A stretch of DNA of 64,000 nt from Limanda limanda. Lineage: Eukaryota; Chordata; Actinopteri; Pleuronectiformes; Pleuronectidae. This document shows positions 27,165 through 39,539 of this stretch, in pieces. A model generated the notes under the pieces. It ran no database searches and was not told where the DNA came from. It saw nothing but the letters and a program-made list of their open reading frames with translations. The position numbers were made by a program, and so were the translations under genes. The DNA lies in contig NC_083646.1 in NCBI RefSeq assembly GCF_963576545.1, positions 17,461,961 through 17,525,960 of the forward strand, in the 5' to 3' direction. The first letter of the stretch is position 1, and every line of letters starts with the position of its first letter.

Positions 27165-28788
27165 CAGTGGGTACGGAAAGTATTCAGACCCCTTTAAACT
27201 TTTCACTCTGTTTCATTGCATCCATTTGCTAAAATCTAAAAAAGTTCATTTTATTTCTCATCAATGTACACTTAGCACCCCATCTTGACAGAAAAAAAAC
27301 AGAAATGTAGAAATTTTTGCAAATTTATTAAAAAAGAAAAACTGAAATATCACATGGTCATAAGTATTCAGACCCTTTGCTCAGTATTGAGTAGAAGCAC
27401 CCTTTTGAGCTAGTACAGCCATGAGTCTTCTTGGGAATGATGTAACAAGTTTTTCACACCTGAATTTGGGGATCCTCTGCCATTCTTCCTTGCAGATCCT
27501 CTCCAGTTCCGTCAGGTTGGATGGTGAACGTTGGTGGACAGACATTTTCAGGTCTCTCCAGAGATGCTCGATTGGGTTTAGGTCAGGGCTCTGGCTGGGC
27601 CAGTCAAGAATGGTCACAGAGTTGTTCCGAATCCACTCCTTTGTTATTTTAGCTGTCTGCTTAGGGTCATTGCCTTGTTGGAAGGTGAACCTTCGGCCCA
27701 GTCTGAGGTCCAGAGCACTCTGAAAGAGGTTTTCTTCCAGGATATCTTTGTACTTGGCCGCATTCATCTTTCGTTCAATTGCAACCAGTCGTCCTGTCCC
27801 TGCAGCTGAAAAACACCCCCATAGCATGATGCTGCCACCACCATCTTTCACTGTTGGGATTGTCTTGGGCAGGTGATGAGCAGTGCCTGGTTTTCTCCAC
27901 ACATATCGCTTAGAATTAACGCCAACAAGTTCACTCTTGGTCTCATAAGACCAGAGAATCTTATTTCTCATAGTCTGGGAGTGTTCTCCATGTGTTTTTT
28001 GGCAAACTCTCTGCGGGCTTTCATATGTCTTGCACTGAGGAGAGGCTTCCGTCGGGCCACTCTGCCATAAAGCCCCGACTGGTGGAGGGCTGCAGTGATA
28101 GTTGACTTTGTGGAACTCCCTACTGCATCTCTGGAGCTCAGCCACAGTGATCTTTGGGTTCTTCTTTACCTCACTCACCAAGGCTCTTCTCCCACGATTG
28201 CTCAGTTTGGCTGGACGGCCAGGTCTAGGAAGAGTTCTGGTCGTCCCAAACTTCTTCCATTAAAAGATTATGGAGGCCACTGTGCTCTTAGGAACCTTGA
28301 ATGCTGCAGAAATTCTTTTGTAACCTTGGCCAGATCTGTGTCTTGCCACAATTCTGTCTCTGAGCTCTTTGGGCAGTTCCTTCGACCTCATGATTCTCAT
28401 TTGCTCTGACATGCACTGTGAGCTGTAAGGTCTTATATAGACAGGTGTGTGCTTTTCCTAATCGAGTCCAATCAGTTTAATTAAACACAGCTGGACTCCA
28501 ATGAAGGTGTAGAACCATCTCAAGGAGGATCAGAAGAAATGGACAGAATGTGAGTTAAATATGAGTGTCACAGCAAAAGGTCCGAATACTTATGACCATG
28601 TGATATTTCAGTTTTTCTTTTTTAATAAATTTGCAAACATTTCTACATTTCTGTTTTTTTCTGTCAAGATGGGGTGCTGAGTGTACATTAATGAGAAATA
28701 AAATGAACATTTTAGATTTTTGCAAATTGCTGCAATGAAACAAAGAGTGAAATATTTATAGGGGTCTGAATACTTCCCGTACCCACTG
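27165..28788 (-). mobile_element. Tc1/mariner element, inactive
   Basis: A 1624-bp element bounded by TA dinucleotides (27163-27164, 28789-28790). Its terminal inverted repeats are about 217 bp long (27165-27381 and 28572-28788), starting CAGTGGGTACGG. Each carries an outer and an inner copy of the AAGTATTC(A/G)GACC motif, the IR/DR arrangement of fish Tc1 elements such as Sleeping Beauty relatives. The size is normal for a full-length copy. The transposase, on the minus strand, is destroyed. Confidence 0.95.
27381..28400 (-). pseudogene. Tc1 transposase pseudogene
   Basis: Transposase of the Tc1 family (normally about 340 residues), which cuts and pastes the element at TA sites. From the likely ATG at 28400 the frame runs 46 codons through the N-terminal paired-like DNA-binding region (RSKELPKELRDRIVARH) and hits TAA at 28260-28262. 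It reopens through GRPAKLSNRGRR, the AT-hook-like part. Around 28070-28150 the expected reading moves to another frame (LYGRVARRKPLLS) and returns near 27965, so there are two compensating frameshifts. The catalytic triad is broken: the first Asp is Tyr (LWSYETK, codon at 27945-27947), the second is Gly (FQQGNDPK, codon at 27672-27674); the Glu in LNPIEHLW remains. The C-terminus (KGASTQY) is intact. Confidence 0.93.
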
Positions 28789-29155
28789 TACATCTTGCAT
28801 ACAACACTGAGCTATTCAAGTAATTCACAGATTCATGTTTTTATTTTAAACATACGTGTAGAAGAGACAGTGAATCCTTATCTGTGGATGGCACACATAC
28901 TCCCACATTAGTGAGATGTCGGACCCTTATGGGTAGCACACAACTTATCTAATCTTGGATGGATGGAGGTTGTCCGGCAGAGGGTCAAATCAGCGTCACA
29001 ATATGTTGGATGCATGTTATTGTGTATTGAAAGACAATTACATTTGTGAAAAAATAAAAATAAAAATAATAAAAAATTGAAAAAATTGTCTAATCAACCA
29101 AAGATTTTGCGGACCCCCTGCAGTACCTCCGCGGACCCCCTGTTGAAGACCTCTG

Positions 29156-29163
29156 CAGTAGAG
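29156..29163. repeat. target-site duplication of hAT element 2 (right)
   Basis: Second copy of CAGTAGAG. Confidence 0.9.
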
Positions 29164-31129
29164 CATTAAAGCCATGTATGCATGATACGTGCTCTCAATC
29201 TGTCATTGTTACATAACAGGGACTCATGCTAAACATGCACATCATGTATTGTCCCAAACACACGTGTGAGCCCACACAACATTTGGTGCCAAACAAACAT
29301 TTGTTTTTGAAATATTCCTTTTTTTATTTTATGCAACGTTACACTATAGCTTCATTGTATTTGTTCCAAAGACTTACACAAACATCTATTGCTTAGCATG
29401 GCACCATAAACAAAAGTGTTAAAGGCTCTTACCAGTAGCGTTTTCCTTCCTGCCCATTCTCAAAATAGCTAATTTTGCTTTATTAGTCACCAATATTAGT
29501 CTTGTAGTGGATGTCAAAGTTGTTTATAATGGACAGCTATGATCAAGACACCGGGCTGCCCAGATAATCTGTGATACACGCATGTAAACATATATTTCCA
29601 TTTGGCATGATATCAAATTTTAATTACAGTATACCTATGACTTTATGGCATATTATTAAAGGCTGTCTTTACTTAGAACCAGTCTTGTGGTGTCCATAGG
29701 TTGCTCCCGTCATTAAGAAAGTATAGTTCATTGCTCTGAGGTTTATTCACTTTACGATACAGTTCCTAACTCTAGGTGTATATACTGTATTTGCATGAAA
29801 GTAAGCACGACATGTCTCAGTAGTGTTTAAGTGGAACCTTGTTAGGATCAGAGATCAGGTCCATGCAATATGACCAAAATCTCATATCCTGATAGACGTA
29901 ATTTCATATCCAGATAAAGATCCTTATTGTGAAATGTTACCCGTACCTTTTCCCACCCTTTGTCAATTGGGGTCATGTGTATGCAATGGAAACCATTATT
30001 TCTGCTGTTATCTTGTATTCGTCATATTTTTTCATATTGTGTGACTTTTCATACTCAAACTACGTCCATGTAACAGGAGTGTTCTCTCTTTCAGGTATAA
30101 GCTCCTCTTGCTCTCTGTCACGTTCACTCTACTACATGTTTTGTGTTGCCCTATAGTGCAAAAAGTCCCTGCTTGCATCTGTGTGGAGGAACACAATGCA
30201 TCGTCTTTGTGTCGAAAAATGTAGCTGTAAAGACTAATTTATGTTTTGTTGCACTCTTTTCCCCCAAAACTTCACACTGACAGCAAAACAGCCATTTAAC
30301 CTATAATAAAAGGTTGCTGCTTTAACATTGGGGAGCTCTCTACTGAACCTTTCTATCTGCCTTTAGTTGTCCCAAGGTTTTGGAGAAGACGAGTGAAAGA
30401 AGATTGAAAGCTCTACTTTACCAGCTTTAAATAACGAGCTGATTTTGGAAATTGCTTATATTTTTGCTTTCATTCCAAAATTCCAAAACAATATTTGCCC
30501 CTTTCTCTCGACATCTCTCACATTCTTTTCTTCTTTTTTGCCGGCCTCTCCCCTGCTCGCTCGCTCCCTCTCACTCTCTCACTCACACTCCGCCTTTCTC
30601 AAAGTGACACAGTGTGTGCTGTAATGGCTTGTTGATTGCTTCCATTTGTTGGGCCAAAGGCATCAAGCCTGTGTGTTATTAACACACATCAACATGGACA
30701 GGTACACACACACACACACTACACACACACACACACACTCCCGCAGCAGTGGGCCAGAGGAAACCATGGTTTGCAGCTACCTCTTTTTAACAGCATGTTA
30801 TGTGACTGACATCTGAATGGAGGGGTGGTGGTGGGGAGTGTGTGTGGGGAAGGGGGAGAGAAATGAATGAGGGAGGGGTATTTATGCTTGTGTTGCTAAA
30901 TGACTTCCTAGACAGGAGTGTGAATGCTTTCTGATTCAGTCAATAGGCCTCTTATTCAGCCCAGCTCATTTGGAAAGGTCCGGTGTGTGCGTTTGTGCTA
31001 TTCCCTCGATATTTTGCAGCTGCTTGGCTGGCTAAGTGGATTCTTTCTCTTCTTTAAAAATAAATCAACCACATAGCGTAACGTTATATTTTATCTGATG
31101 CTTTACACTTTACAGGAGGAGAAGCAGCA

Positions 31130-31215
31130 ACCTGTAATGGCCGAGGGAAGACACTAGCTGAAATCAATGACCTCGCTGTTAACGAGGGGTCATCATTAAT
31201 GATGTAGGGGATGGA
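31130..31215. promoter_or_regulatory. candidate conserved non-coding element with perfect palindrome
   Basis: Contains the 14-bp perfect palindrome CATCATTAATGATG (31191-31204), an inverted pair CCTCG/CGAGG around GCTGTTAA, and GAAATCAATGACC. Paired-homeodomain-like ATTAAT core. By-eye inference. Confidence 0.28.
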
Positions 31216-34200
31216 GTCTCAGTTCAACATAACAGCTTATTATACAGAGTGAGCGTTTGATTCGGTGCATGCGTCTCTCTGTTTACTAGAGCGGTGTCCC
31301 TTCCTAACCTGTTTGCAGCCTTCTTTCTAAAGCTCTGACCCAAGATCAACCAGATTTGGTTTTTTGACAGATTATTTTCTCAATGTTTTGCATAAAACTT
31401 TATAGAATTAGCTCTTTATCGTTCACGCATGTCAATAAAAAATACTGTGTCGGAAAAAAGTTTGAATGATTTATGTAAGTGCTGTTTTTTGAAGTTGCCA
31501 ACTCTTCAAATAAAAGCTCTGTTATTCTGCCCAGTACACATCCACACATTGCAGCAAAAAAACTAAAGTGACGCTTTAACTGTGAAGGCAACTTGCTAAA
31601 AAGGGATTTTACGAATGTTGGTGCCATGCTGAAGATCAGCACCCATGAAACCTGTGAAGTTCTGTCCCAGTTCAATATGGTGAAATTCAAATAATACAAA
31701 TAACTGAAATTTTATTGCAGGGCAAATGTAATTGCTGATTTGTCAGTTTTGGCCCACACGCCGCCAGTTGGCTTCCTGTCCTGTAATTTATCCTGAGACA
31801 TATAAGAAGACATTTTAACACAATTTGGTAAGCCCCACCCCCACTGACTTCTGCAGAGCACTGTCATCTGTTTATTGAAATTAGTTTTGGCTAATATTGA
31901 GCTACAACGTGTCCAAATTTCACAAACGTTTACACTGCATTTTCTGGCCCAATACACATAACCAGTGTGAAGATGATAAGATGAACGGCTACAAGCTATG
32001 GGTGCCACAGACAGAGAGACAGACAAATGTGGAATTAATAGGTAGATGGACGTGTTTGTATGTTTTTGCCCTGGTTGTTTGAGTTGTTTTCAAATTTGAC
32101 CAACATCCACCACCTTTCTGTATGTTTTTGTATATTCATGCCTCATCAGCCCTGGTAACTGTTTGTCTGTGCCTGATTTCTCTGCAGAGCCTGTCGTTAG
32201 AAATATTAGAAGCCCGATTCACAAAAACTCGCTACAATCTATATGGAAATTCAGATGCATGGTTTCAAGCTTCACGTCGACACCACGTTAGACTTTTCTT
32301 CTTGATTTTACCCCGGCTTTCTGCCTGCCTTCCTTACTCCTGTGCTGTTAGTGGACCTCATCCTTGTTTCATCCCATAATCATCACCCCTGATCAGACCA
32401 ACCCTACAAACTGAACTTTGTTTAGTACACAGAAAGTAAGAGGGAGCTATTCAGGTACATACATTTAGTTATTTACTATGTGAATGCTGGGTGTTTTAAG
32501 ACCGGCCATCGTGTTAACTCCCTTTCATTTAAATCGAAGCTTATCACGGTATCACACATTCACAGTCGCACACACTTTGTCAAGACCTCTCTGCAGGAGT
32601 AATCGACTTTGCCTTGATAAATGCAACCTACACCGGTTCTTTTGTTGGCTATTTTAGCTTTTCATTTAACAAGCTGTGCAGGGCTTATCTTCCATTGTAA
32701 ATTACATGTTAACACACTTTGAAATCATGCATTTGTTTATTGATTTTACTTGGTAGTTGCAGAGCTTTTATCTTGAGTAATGTGTGTTTACAGGTTAACC
32801 ACTTGTCCGACAGGAACTTCTCCATATTGCTTTGGCACATTTGAAACGTGTCTCACAAGCTGCTTATTTCCATGTTTCTTCTTTTATTCATTACTTAGAG
32901 AATCGTTTTCAAAAGAAAGAGGCGTCTTATAAAGAGTCACAGTTGGCATTTATACTTAAAGTCAGTATTCAGTAACCCTCGGTAATTGTCAGGAGGGATA
33001 TAATTTATTTCCTCTATTCTGAAAGAGTGTAATTTTCACAGAGACCAGCCTGGGTAAATGCCACTGACATTGCACAAGTTGTTAAACCGCGCGCCATTGT
33101 TTTTCCCTAAGATAAAGAGGTTTAGTGCCAGAGTTTGGTCGACCCATCTATCTCTTCATATGTGTGGGAAACCACCAGAGGCTAATAACATCGCTCTGAC
33201 TTTTCACTCCACATCTGCCTTCCATCTGTTTAGTCAGCAATCACTAACTAACCGCACTCATTCTCGCATGTGCACACACAGCAGCTCTTACAAAGGACCA
33301 TATAGTGACTATGTGCATATAGGGGGTTTACATTAGGGCACCAGAGCTGGGGATCTATTCAGAAACTCCCTGTTTCTTTTTACTTATTTGGACAAATACA
33401 TTTTTACCTTTATTCAAAGCCATCTTTAATGCAGTGAGTCTGATGAAAATAGTAGGTTTCACTACCTGACTGCAGGCGTGTGTGTGCGTGTGTATGAGTG
33501 TGTGAATGTGTGTGTTTGAGGATGAAACATTTTTTAGTTTAAATCAAGGCAGTAGAAAATAGTGACAGCAAATGTGTTTATTGTGCTTTTTAGCCACATT
33601 CAGGTCTTTGTACTATTCCTGACAAAGATTATTCCCAAGTTGTCACATCCTGATATCTTTGAGAAACTTGTAAAGCATCTGCTTTTATCCATAAATAGTT
33701 GAGTAGATTCGGAGCATCTTGGTTCATTGTTTTCAGCCCTTTGCTGGATGTTTGATGGGATGGGATTGATTTATACACTCACCGCTAACTTTATGATTCT
33801 AAATGATGTCACTGTGCTAAAGGTGACTGCAGGGCAGAAGCTGCTGCTGTCGCTTTCTTCAGATGAAAAGAACTGGAATTACTCAAGTAATGCCCCTTCT
33901 CTCCCCATAACTTCTTCAGTGGTTTCACCATCAACACTTTCAGTTCTGAAATGTTATTTTGTTATTGACAAGTATGTTATTCAATTCCTATCATATCAGT
34001 TTCAATTTAAGTTTCTAACCCTGACTACTTATTACTACAAATTTACATTAGTACTCAGTACTGATGGGTCGTAGGTGAACTTATCTTTAAACCGAGCCTT
34101 AATTTGCAGTTAAACTACACACATCTGCAAAGTTTCGTGACTGCCTCTTGCAGGGCTTTGATGATATCACGTTGACACAATTGGTCCACAGCCATGTAAA

Positions 34201-35154
34201 CACCTTTCCTAAATGCTGAAAACTGCCTCTGTTGTAGTTCCTTCTGCAGTACGTGTGTGTACATGTGTAAATAACACACACACGCACATGCCGGCCAGTA
34301 ATCATTTTCCATAGTAGTGTTATCATTCTAAAACAGAGAATGTGAGATACTTCTTTGACAGTAAAAAAAAATGTGTTACTGGTCTTGAGACAAACCAATA
34401 ACACCACTGCAGATATATAAATCTGCTGTAGACATCTAATCAATAACCAAGTTCTGTGGACACAACAACATTTAGGTGCAAAAATAGATCTGAACTCAAC
34501 CGTGCTGGTGTTGAAAATGATGGAGCGTCTGTTAGAAACCAATCAGATGTTTACTCAGTGACAGAAAGAAAGTATGAGGAAGTAAGTATCATTACAAAAT
34601 ATATAAACCAGATATTTGTATTTCCTAAAGTTTAGCAATTATTATATATAATCACCCATAATCATATAATTTGTCAGAATAGAAGGTAGAAAGGAATCCC
34701 AGCTGTTTTTTGCAGAATCATAACATTTTTAAATACTTACGGCTCCATCCTTAAAATATATGGTGTTTTTTGTTAAGTATATGGAATAGTTGTTATAGCT
34801 GTTATTATCAAGCTTATTTTCCCACTGTGGCATTGCTGTAAGAGGCATACAAACACACCAGTGTCATTACTCACTGCTCTTTCAAAACACCCTGGACAGA
34901 TTTGTAGAATAAAGGAGAGCATCGCCGAAAGATAAAGGTTAAAAAAAAACAGCTAAAAGGCTTCCACAGACCGAAGAGAAGAAAAGTGAGACAAAATAAC
35001 AAAAACAAACACCTCAGGACAGAAGAATGAACTGAATATTTATGGGATCGAACAAAAGAAAAGAAAACAAAGAGCCTTTTCAACAGCGCTGGCACCTATT
35101 CACATCTGTGGCCCTACTTTTCATTTTTCTTCATAATCTTCGGTGAAGTCGTCC

Positions 35155-35300
35155 CTCAATGTGTTGGGTATAGATTAGTGTGTTTGCTTGTTGTGCTGAA
35201 GGCCTGTTAATTGGGTGTTTGGGGCTAATAAATAGCTGTAATTAACAGGCATCGTTAGGTGAGGCAACGATGGAAAAGCTTGAGCAAACCGGTCACGGGA
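35155..35300. promoter_or_regulatory. candidate conserved non-coding element with inverted TAATT arms
   Basis: GCCTGTTAATT at 35202-35212 returns as its exact complement AATTAACAGGC at 35240-35250, 27 bp apart. Between and around lie GGCTAATAAATAGCTGTAATTAAC and GAGGCAACGATGG. No ORF, no repeat family. Looks like a developmental enhancer core; unproven. Confidence 0.3.
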
Positions 35301-37159
35301 AAACAATGAAGTACAAAGTGTTCATCGGGACATTTAGAATAAATGAGTTGCAAGGTCAGTGTTATTGTGAGCAATATGGGTTTAACTGTTGAAACTAAAT
35401 CGTCTACCTGCTCACTTGGTGTAAGGTGGTTCTAATGATTAATGATAGAATGGATGAAACACCCTGAAAAGGAAATGTAAACACTTATTTGGTGGGTTAT
35501 TACAGTTATAGTGTAGAACTATACCACGGTCAAGCTGCATAAGGGGACTTATCTATTTCATTAATTTTGCTGACAGTCTCTAAACATAAACTCCTGCTTG
35601 TGTTGTAGATGTAGAGACAGTGGTTTGTACAGCGGGTGGGCTGATTAATCTAAAGAGAATTCAAATATTTTCCGCGCTACATTTTTCAAATGCGGGCGAG
35701 ATGAGATTAAATACAAAGTCAAGGCAATGATGCAAATTTCCTTTCACTTGGGCTAGAGGATAGTGAGATTAGCTTCACCCACTCAAGTTGAGATGGTTGA
35801 GAATGAAATTCCTTGGAGCGTGATCCTAGCCGCGACCCGAGCTCGTCATCCAACTGGCCACTGGTCATCCTGGGGTAGTGCTGGAGACGGTAATTATCTA
35901 GAGAGGCAGCTTCTGGATAAAACTCTACATTTTCCCAAGAGTTTAACACTTGCGGGTATTCTTGTGGACCCGCACATGATAGGGCGGGCTTCTGTAGCGT
36001 TTCCACCACAAATATAGCGCAGCAACTTCTCACCCATTAGTAATCTTCGCTTTTCCGAAAGAGAAAAGGCAGGTTGTGGTTACTTGCTGAGGTAAACATA
36101 AATTATCCTGGGGCAAAACTTGCGCAAGTAACATGACTTGAATATTCAGTTTTGGTGTGAAAGCAGATTTTGGTTTTATCCCAGTCAATATGGTGGATGA
36201 TCCTTGTGATGGTCAGTATCCTTATTTGTATCATGTTACACTTCTCTTTCAGTCATACTCTATATCCTGTCTTGACTCCCTCAAGAACCAGACTCACACC
36301 TCTACCATTCAGTGACAGTAATTTCTTGCTGTGTCATCTTTTGCTCACTTTCCATCTGTTTTCTTCCTCCTTAGCTCTTCTTAGAGCTGGACTTGTTGAA
36401 GCAAGTTGTGGTTGTTTGAAGTCCTGCCCATGAAAAAGTGGACTTTGAGCCCATCAAACGACTGAAGCATGAGGGATTTTCTTTCTACAATTACATCAGC
36501 TAGTTGTTTCATCTTTGCCTTTATTTTATGCCTGAAAAAGCAAATAAAAAGGTGAATGGGTGCAGGTGAGGCTCAAACGTTTGCTTCATGTCTGTTCTTT
36601 TGACACACCCACACCTTGATGGGTCCTCATGCACTCTAAAAATAATTCTCTGACGAGTCACTTTAGTGCAATAAATAATTGTGGCATGGATATTGATCTG
36701 ACTGGTGGTTTGAATCTTTGAATTTAACAGAATTGTTATGTACAGAACCAAATACAAGTTGGTGTTTCCATTTACCTATGGTTTCATTTTGTGGCGTTAC
36801 TAAGATATAAACTATTCATTAAACACATCTTTTAAATTCATTATTATCATGGTTCAGGTTTTAACATTGATCTACTTACTCTGTGATGGCAGGATTTAGC
36901 TTTCTGTTTGGTTTAATAAGCAAAATCATTTTACCCTTCAAACTCATAATTCTTATAGTACTAATATTAACTTATAAAACTATATTTCACACTTGACTTT
37001 GCATTAGACTAAAATGTCCTAAGCTGCACAGAGAGTGAGGGCTGTGCAAGTGAATGATTTCCTCATTCGGACCAACTCTGTAGTTTGTTCGCTCAACATT
37101 TTCCTCCTCAGGTTACTCTCTCTTTACCTAATTAGTTTCACATATGTTGTACAATAGGA

Positions 37160-37540
37160 GTAGACTTGACGTTGGCTAATTATTAATAATCATGAAATAT
37201 GATTATTAAAATAATAAAAATTATCTATCAAAAATAATTAAATTATTAATTGAAGTTGATCAGTAATCAAACAACAATAAAACCACTAATGAGAAAATAG
37301 GAATTATCAATTAGAAAGTACAAGCTATCAATTAACAATGATAAGGTTGTCAACCAAGAATAATGAAAATAATTAGTCAAAAACAATAAAATTATCAATT
37401 TAAGAATAATACTATCTATATTAATAATTGAGAAAGGGCACCACCCTGGTTTCCAGGGACCAACGATGTCAAGCTATAATTATCAGTCTCATAATGATAA
37501 ATGTCAAATTAATAATGTCAATATTTTAACATTAACGATT
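37160..37540. repeat. AT-rich ATTATCAATTA-type sequence, probable old repeat
   Basis: Dozens of ATTAAT/ATTATCAATT words with little other information, then a CACCACCCTGGTTTCCAGGGACC stretch that contains the CCTGG/CCAGG inverted pair. Strong change of base composition at both borders. It may belong with the CpG-rich block that follows as one mobile element, but I could not define ends. Confidence 0.35.
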
Positions 37541-37674
37541 ACTTCTAAGTAAATAATCACAGACTACAGATACTTTAATTACAAAAGTATTCATTAAAAA
37601 GGGGAAATAAAGAGATAACAACAGCAGCTTATCACAATTTAGAACACGCATGTAACCTCTGGTCCATCTATGTG

Positions 37675-37776
37675 TCTCTGTGTGTGTGTATCTGTCTGTG
37701 TCTATCAAAGTGTCTGTGTGTGTATGTGTGGGTGGGTGTGTGTGTGTGTGTGAGAGAGAGCGAGAGAGAGAGAGAG
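37675..37776. repeat. (TG)n then (GA)n low-complexity tract
   Basis: Imperfect TG repeat to about 37750 followed by GAGAGAGAGCGAGAGA. Low complexity; the LSLS/THTH open frame on the minus strand is an artefact. Confidence 0.9.
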
Positions 37777-37789
37777 AAAAGGAAGGGGG

Positions 37790-38389
<600 letters not shown>

Positions 38390-38439
38390 ATGTAAGGAGA
38401 GTTCAAAGAAGCTCTTCAAATCATTGCAGACTTACACAG

Positions 38440-38900
38440 ACGTTAACAGTGCGGGCGGAGGCTTTCCTTGCGGCGCTCAAGCACTAACACAAAACCCGGA
38501 AATGAACCGGAAGTAGCGGCTCGTCGTAGTCGGCTAAAACAATGAGACTCAGCGGTCTCGCAACAAATACAATCAAATATTAAACAATATGCTACGTATC
38601 TGCCCAGATAATCAAGTCTCTTACTGTACAACCCTCGCGATGTGCCTGCGCGAATGTGTCGGGGCCAGTGAATCACGTGGTCTCTCTCACGAGCGGAGCT
38701 CCGGGCTCGGCCGCTGGACCGGAAAGGGAAGCGAATTATTCCTGCTGTCTTGACGGAATGAAACTTCGTCTTCTTCTGTAACAGCGGAGAACGTGCTGTT
38801 TTACAGGAACGGAGTGGATTGCCTCTTACTCCTCAGCGGGATGAACGTCGGGCTTCTGCAGGGGACGGCTGGTTTGAAGCCGTTTGTAGATCGTTGGAAA
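38440..38900. promoter_or_regulatory. CpG-rich block with ETS and CACGTG motifs
   Basis: Immediately after the GA tract comes DNA with many CpGs, two ETS-type sites (CCCGGAAAT at 38495-38503, ACCGGAAGT at 38506-38514), a third-like ACCGGAAAG near 38718 and a CACGTG E-box at 38674-38679. With the upstream YY1 cluster this is the motif set of housekeeping promoters. No gene start was recognised downstream on either strand. Confidence 0.35.
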
Positions 38901-39070
38901 AACAAAAGTAAAGTCCGTGGGGAAAATTAAACAGTCTGAGATCGTCCAGCGAGCAATTTCCTGTTTGATCTTTCCAAGTTAAAACAGGAAAGGTCCTTTT
39001 CAAAATAAAAACGTTGACTAAGATAAAAGAATAAATGAATGAAATGAATTGAAACAAACATCTTATTGCC

Positions 39071-39240
39071 TCCTTAAGCAACGGGAACCTCTGGTCAGAC
39101 CTGAGGAGGCCTAACTGGAACGTCAGTGCTGAGTGAAAAAGAGGACAAAGAGAAAAGTAGTTCCCTCCTTAAGTTTGCTGGAACCTCTGGGCAGACCCAA
39201 AAGGGCCTGGTGGGAACGTCAGCATCGGAGGAAAGAGAGA
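39071..39240. repeat. imperfect tandem duplication, unit about 97 bp
   Basis: CTCCTTAAGCAACGGGAACC near 39071 recurs as CTCCTTAAGTTTGCTGGAACC near 39167, both continuing with CTCTGG-CAGACC, GGCCT and GAACGTCAG before a GA-rich end. Two units, clearly diverged. Confidence 0.65.
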
Positions 39241-39482
39241 GGTTTCTGGGAGCTCAGCCTTTTTAAGTCATGTTCTAGGTGACTCCCCCCTGGGAGGAGG
39301 GGTCAGGGGTCAGTGTGGCCCCCGGCCAATTAACTATCAGAATTTGGCCCCAAGGGGCGGCTTACAGTGGTGGACCCAGGAAGTGACCTGCTGCCACGGA
39401 GATAAGGGCCCCATGCTGGATTTTTAAATGTAAGGGGTCTCCTGAAGTTGGTCTAAGGTTTTACGACTCTTTGTTCTAAGTC

Positions 39483-39484
<2 letters not shown>

Positions 39485-39536
<52 letters not shown>
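39485..39536. repeat. (CT)n microsatellite
   Basis: Pure CT tract of about 52 bp that closes the CpG-rich segment. Confidence 0.97.

Positions 39537-39539
<3 letters not shown>

Larger units (their letters stand above)
26909..29155. mobile_element. non-autonomous hAT transposon 2, interrupted by Tc1
   Basis: Ends are CAGAGGTCTTCAAC on the left and its exact reverse complement GTTGAAGACCTCTG on the right (14-bp perfect inverted repeats), followed inward by GGACCCCC words on both sides. Perfect 8-bp duplications CAGTAGAG flank it, as for hAT. About 620 bp belong to this element; the remainder is an inserted Tc1 copy with its TA duplication. It also contains an internal direct repeat of about 75 bp (27049-27128 and 28791-28864, sharing GAGCTATTCAA/AAGCTATTCAA and AGATTCATGTTTTTA), one unit on each side of the Tc1 insertion. 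It encodes nothing. Confidence 0.88.
29164..37159 (+). other. cdkal1 46-kb intron, transposon-poor middle part
   Basis: About 8 kb without any recognisable transposon or exon. It contains a short AC tract (about 30700-30740) and several CNE-like blocks (30600-30700, 31130-31215, 35155-35300). The open frames here, including a 147-codon minus-strand one at 34099-34542, show no family features and contain microsatellite-derived stretches. Confidence 0.75.

Noticed and set aside
34099..34542. 147-codon minus-strand open frame
   Set aside because: No recognisable motif, mixed hydrophobic and cysteine-rich composition typical of AT-rich intron DNA, no conserved neighbours or splice context.
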